Assembly (NCBI GenBank): GCA_038532435.1
Contig: JBCBAP010000102.1
Span: 1-8,818 of the forward strand
From: JBCBAP01 sp038532435
Lineage (GTDB): Bacteria > Pseudomonadota > Alphaproteobacteria > Rhodobacterales > Rhodobacteraceae
Reading direction: 5' to 3'
DNA: 8,818 nt
Under the pieces are notes generated by a model. It was given only the letters and a program-made list of their open reading frames with translations, was not told the origin of the DNA and did not search any database. The translations under genes and the position numbers were made by a program. This document shows positions 6,477 through 8,818 of this stretch, in pieces. The number at the start of each line of letters is the position of its first letter. Position 1 is the first letter of the stretch.

Positions 6477-7031
6477 ATGCTTCGGGTTCAAGATGTCAGC
6501 CTCGCCAACGGACGACAGATTTCTTTCGATGTGCCGGTGGGAGGTGCCCTTGCGCTCATGGGGCGCTCCGGGAGTGGAAAGTCCCTCACCCTGCGCCGGA
6601 TCGCAGATCTCGACCCGGGAGAGGGCATCATCCGTCTCAGCGATGTCGCACAATCGGATGTTCCCGCACCGGCCTGGCGGCGCCGCGTCGCGCTCGTCAT
6701 GTCTGAGGTGGCGTTCTGGAAGGCGCGTCTTCTCGACCATGCGCCCGCTGCACCGTTCGAAGATCTGGGACTCGCCCAGGACCGCCAGACCTGTCCGGTG
6801 GCCGAACTGTCGAGCGGGGAACGGCTGCGGGGCGCGTTGGCGCTCGCGCTCGCGCGAAAGCCGGACGTCCTGCTCCTAGATGAGCCGACCGGGCCTCTGG
6901 ACCCAGCGACAACCGCGCGTGTCGAAGCGGTTCTCCGCGACTATTCCGCGGCGGGCGGCATCCTTGTGCTCACCACGCATGATCCGGATCTACCGGCCCG
7001 GCTTGGCGCGCGCGAGGTGATGCTGCCATGA
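6477..7031 (+). CDS. fetA: ABC transporter ATPase, FetA/YbbL-like
   Basis: This encodes a 184-residue ABC ATPase that overlaps the next gene by ATGA and pairs with a FetB/UPF0014 membrane protein. In E. coli the FetA-FetB pair exports iron. Walker A is GRSGSGKS (29-36), the signature is LSSGE (111-115), Walker B is VLLLDEP (131-137), the D-loop is PLD, and the switch histidine is H168 in TTHD. It is shorter than E. coli FetA (about 225 residues). The expected Q-loop glutamine is not visible, with VALVMSEVAFW in its place; some relatives of this group may also lack it, so I do not take this as proof of inactivation. The ATG at 6477 begins directly with the family's LRVQDVSL strand. Because its partner gene is broken, a working transporter is doubtful. 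Confidence 0.82.
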   Translation: MLRVQDVSLANGRQISFDVPVGGALALMGRSGSGKSLTLRRIADLDPGEGIIRLSDVAQSDVPAPAWRRRVALVMSEVAFWKARLLDHAPAAPFEDLGLAQDRQTCPVAELSSGERLRGALALALARKPDVLLLDEPTGPLDPATTARVEAVLRDYSAAGGILVLTTHDPDLPARLGAREVMLP

Positions 7032-7826
7032 CGCCAGAGCTCTCTCCGCTCGACATTGCGGCGGCCTCCGCGCTCGTGCTCGGGGCAGCCGGTGTCTCGC
7101 TTGCGATGTCGCTGGGGATAGGCCGAAGCCTTGTCATCGCGGGCACCCGGATGGTGCTGCAATTGCTGTTGCTCGCCATCGTGCTGCGGTGGCTCTTCGC
7201 CACGGGCAGTCTCACGGTCACGGTTCTGGCGATGACCGCCATGGCGGTATTTGCAGGTCTGGAGGTCTTCGCGCGGCAGAGCGCGCCCGCCGGGCGCGCC
7301 TGGACTATCGGGATTGGGTCAGTTGCGATGATTGCTGCCGGTGGGATCGTTGTGCTCCCGGCGCTCAGCCTCCAAATCAGAGCCGAGCAGTGAGCAGTCG
7401 TACGCATCACAGACTGCCCTGCCCGTCTTTAGCCTGGTCGCTGGCAGCGCGATGACCAGGATAGCGCTTGCAATTGAATCCATCTCCATATCAGTTCAGC
7501 ACGACCGGCTGGTGATCGAGGCCCGCCAATGCTTCGGGGAAACTGCGCTGACCGCCATGAGCGACGCGGTGCGAAGCGGCCATATGCCCACAATCAACGC
7601 TATGTCCGCCATCGGACTGGTTACCATCCCCCGGATGATGACCGGACAATTGCTGGCGAACGCGGACCCACTCAGAGCGGCGAAGTATCAGATGTTGCTT
7701 ATGTTTCTGATTGCCGGTGTATCCGTTCTGGGGATCATCGGCACGGTCTACAAGATAGCATCCCGTCTGACAAATGACCGACATCGGGTGCGCCTCGATA
7801 GGTTGACACGAAGCGCACCGCACTAG
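7028..7826 (+). pseudogene. fetB: FetB/YbbM (UPF0014) membrane permease, frameshifted
   Basis: This is the membrane partner of FetA, broken near the middle. The first frame (7028-7393) gives 121 residues with the N-terminal helices (including GTRMVLQLLLLAIVLRWLF) and ends at TGA after LQIRAEQ. The second frame (open to a TAG at 7826) continues with TALPVFSLVAGSAMTRIA, the conserved cytoplasmic stretch ARQCFGETA...MPTINAMSAIG, and the helix MLLMFLIAGVSVLGIIG. The cause is visible: GAGCAGT is duplicated in tandem at 7385-7398. Removing one copy restores one continuous frame of 263 residues, the usual FetB length. Two conserved-looking glycines also appear as arginine (MTRIA at 7458-7460, IPRMMTGQ at 7632-7634), which suggests relaxed selection. 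The gene is translationally coupled to fetA by ATGA, and its stop lies 3 bp from the convergent gene. Confidence 0.87.
7385..7398 (+). repeat. 7-bp tandem duplication causing the fetB frameshift
   Basis: GAGCAGT occurs twice back to back (7385-7391, 7392-7398). Seven bases shift the frame by +1 and create the TGA at 7391-7393. With one copy, the reading is RAEQSYASQTALPVF across the junction. Replication slippage is the simplest origin. Confidence 0.9.
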
Positions 7827-7829
7827 GCC

Positions 7830-8741
7830 TCAGGAGTCGCCGGGCGTGACACCGTAGATGCGCGCCACGTCCTCAAGCATCAGGTTTGCAGCCAGCACAC
7901 CTCCGGCGGTGTTCCAGACCGCGTCACTGACCGCATGCACTGTGCCAGCTTGCACGGCGGAGAGCCCTTGCCAGAGCGGGTCGTCCAACGCATCCGCGGC
8001 GGCCGCGAGCCCTTCCCCGTTCCCGTTGTCATAGGTGAAGTGGAAAATGCGGTCGCCATCCATGTCGGGTATGCTCTCCTTGCCAACGCGCAACGCAAAC
8101 TCATCCACATCCTGATTGGCCGGGCGCGCAAAGCCCAGTTGGTCGAGTAAAACGCCGGAGAAGCTGTCCTTCTGGTAGATCCGGATCTGTGACGCCAGGA
8201 AACGAATGACAGAGACCTCCTCCTCGAGGTAGCTGCCGAGGGCTGCGCTGGTTGCAGCGACATCCACGCGAAATGCCTCCATCACCGCGTTCCCTTCCGC
8301 CTCTTTGCCGAGGGCCTTGGCATAGAGCGCGAAGTTCACCATCCAGTCCCCGCGCAGCCGCTCGGATACGACCGTCGGCGCAATGGCCGAAAGCTGCTCG
8401 TAGACCTTCTCGTGCCGCTGCTTGTTGCCGAGGATGAGGTCGGGCTCGAGCGCCGCGATCACTTCGAGGTTGACCGCACTCTCCTTGCCGACGGGCTCCA
8501 CGCCAGCCATGGCTTCGGAGACATGGTCATACCAAGGATCACCGGTCCAACTGTTCGCCGCGCCGACGGGGGTGACACCGAGGGCCAGCAGGGCCTAGGT
8601 CCCCTCGTTAGTCAGGATCACAACCCGCTGCGGTGCATCCGGCACCTCCGTCACACCCATCGCGTGCATGATCTGCTCCGCATGTGAGGCCCCGCCGACG
8701 AGGCCGGTTGCAAGGGCCAACACTCCCAGAAGACGTCGCAT
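7830..8741 (-). pseudogene. Iron-siderophore ABC transporter periplasmic binding protein, interrupted by an amber codon
   Basis: The frame from ATG 8741 to TGA 7830 would give a 303-codon FhuD/FecB-type binding protein, which captures ferric siderophores in the periplasm for an inner-membrane ABC importer. It begins with a signal peptide (MRRLLGVLALATGLVGGASHA, cut before EQ) and GGAGAG four bases before the ATG. After VVILTNEGT, codon 49 is TAG (8595-8597) where relatives typically have a glutamate (NEGTEALLALG); a single GAG-to-TAG change explains it. The frame then continues undisturbed through ALEPDLILGNKQ, RIYQKDSFSGVLLDQLGF, a second-lobe stretch WQGLSAVQAGTVHAV and the C-terminal helix. 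The remaining open frame (from an ATG at 8510) lacks the signal peptide and first lobe, so it should not be functional. It is convergent with fetB. No permease or ATPase gene for it is in the window. Confidence 0.87.
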
Positions 8742-8769
8742 TGTGCTCTCCAAAAACATATCTGATTGA

Positions 8770-8796
8770 TTTAGTCAGCAATAGTGTTTGACTAAA
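8770..8796. promoter_or_regulatory. Candidate operator (inverted repeat) upstream of the siderophore-binding protein gene
   Basis: TTTAGTCA (8770-8777) and TGACTAAA (8789-8796) form a perfect 8-bp inverted repeat with an 11-bp spacer, in an AT-rich stretch beginning 28 bp before the start codon, where the promoter must lie. Given the gene's function, an iron-responsive regulator (Rrf2-type RirA/IscR or Fur-type, as used by Rhodobacterales) is the natural candidate, but I could not match it to a specific consensus. I could not fix -35/-10 boxes. Confidence 0.5.
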
Positions 8797-8818
8797 ACTG
8801 TCGGATTTGCAAGCTGCA

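Noticed and set aside
5857..6879. Long rightward frame of 340 codons
   Set aside because: It is antisense to the EamA transporter gene and then out of frame with fetA. Its protein is rich in Arg, Gln and Glu without a recognisable domain, typical of a GC-rich shadow.
7332..7826. Independent 164-codon gene downstream of fetB
   Set aside because: Its first 20 codons overlap fetB out of frame, and the rest is the C-terminal half of FetB. The tandem duplication explains the split.
7830..8510. Intact 226-residue binding protein starting at 8510
   Set aside because: It would lack the signal peptide and the first ligand-binding segment; the family sequence continues upstream in the same frame to 8741, interrupted only by one TAG.
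1..8818. CRISPR array, tRNA or rRNA genes
   Set aside because: No regularly spaced long repeats, no tRNA-like cloverleaf and no rRNA motifs were seen. The only regular repeats are the short transposon-end motifs.

Overview
The window looks like an alphaproteobacterial chromosome or plasmid, most likely from the Rhodobacteraceae (roseobacter-type). The basis is the GC-rich coding style, the family resemblance of the FetA/FetB-like and siderophore-binding proteins, and the type of IS3 transposase. That placement is inferred by eye, not by a search.

Left part, about 1-4195: nested mobile DNA. A compact Tn5053/Tn7-like transposon (250-3909, about 3.66 kb) has near-perfect 29-bp terminal inverted repeats starting 5'-TGTCA. 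It carries only its own machinery, transcribed leftward as one overlapping operon: tniA (DDE transposase), tniB (AAA+ ATPase) and tniQ (zinc-ribbon target-selection protein). There is no resolvase, no TnsA-type nuclease and no cargo. Both ends carry extra copies of a TAATTA-GGGTACA motif, probably TniA binding sites, with three of them exactly 20 bp apart on the right. The flanks are pieces of an IS3-family element: the orfA N-terminal half on the right, and an orfB C-terminal piece on the left that runs out of the window. The flanks do not show a matching target duplication, so the locus was rearranged after insertion.

Middle part, 4196-6476: an intact homocysteine S-methyltransferase family gene (+) faces an intact EamA/DMT-type ten-helix transporter gene (-). 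The 188-bp gap between the transporter and the rightward ABC genes holds a compact set of nested inverted repeats. As leader RNA of the transporter gene, these would hide its ribosome binding site.

Right part, 6477-8818: an iron-related pair of transcription units. fetA (ABC ATPase) and fetB (membrane protein) overlap by ATGA and resemble the FetAB/YbbLM iron-export family. fetB is broken by a clean 7-bp tandem duplication that shifts the frame. Convergent to it, with a 3-bp gap, is a periplasmic iron-siderophore binding protein gene broken by one in-frame amber codon after residue 48. Its upstream region carries an inverted repeat (TTTAGTCA-N11-TGACTAAA) that is a good candidate for a metal-responsive operator. 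Two independent lesions in neighbouring iron genes suggest the locus is decaying, or that the sequence has errors there.
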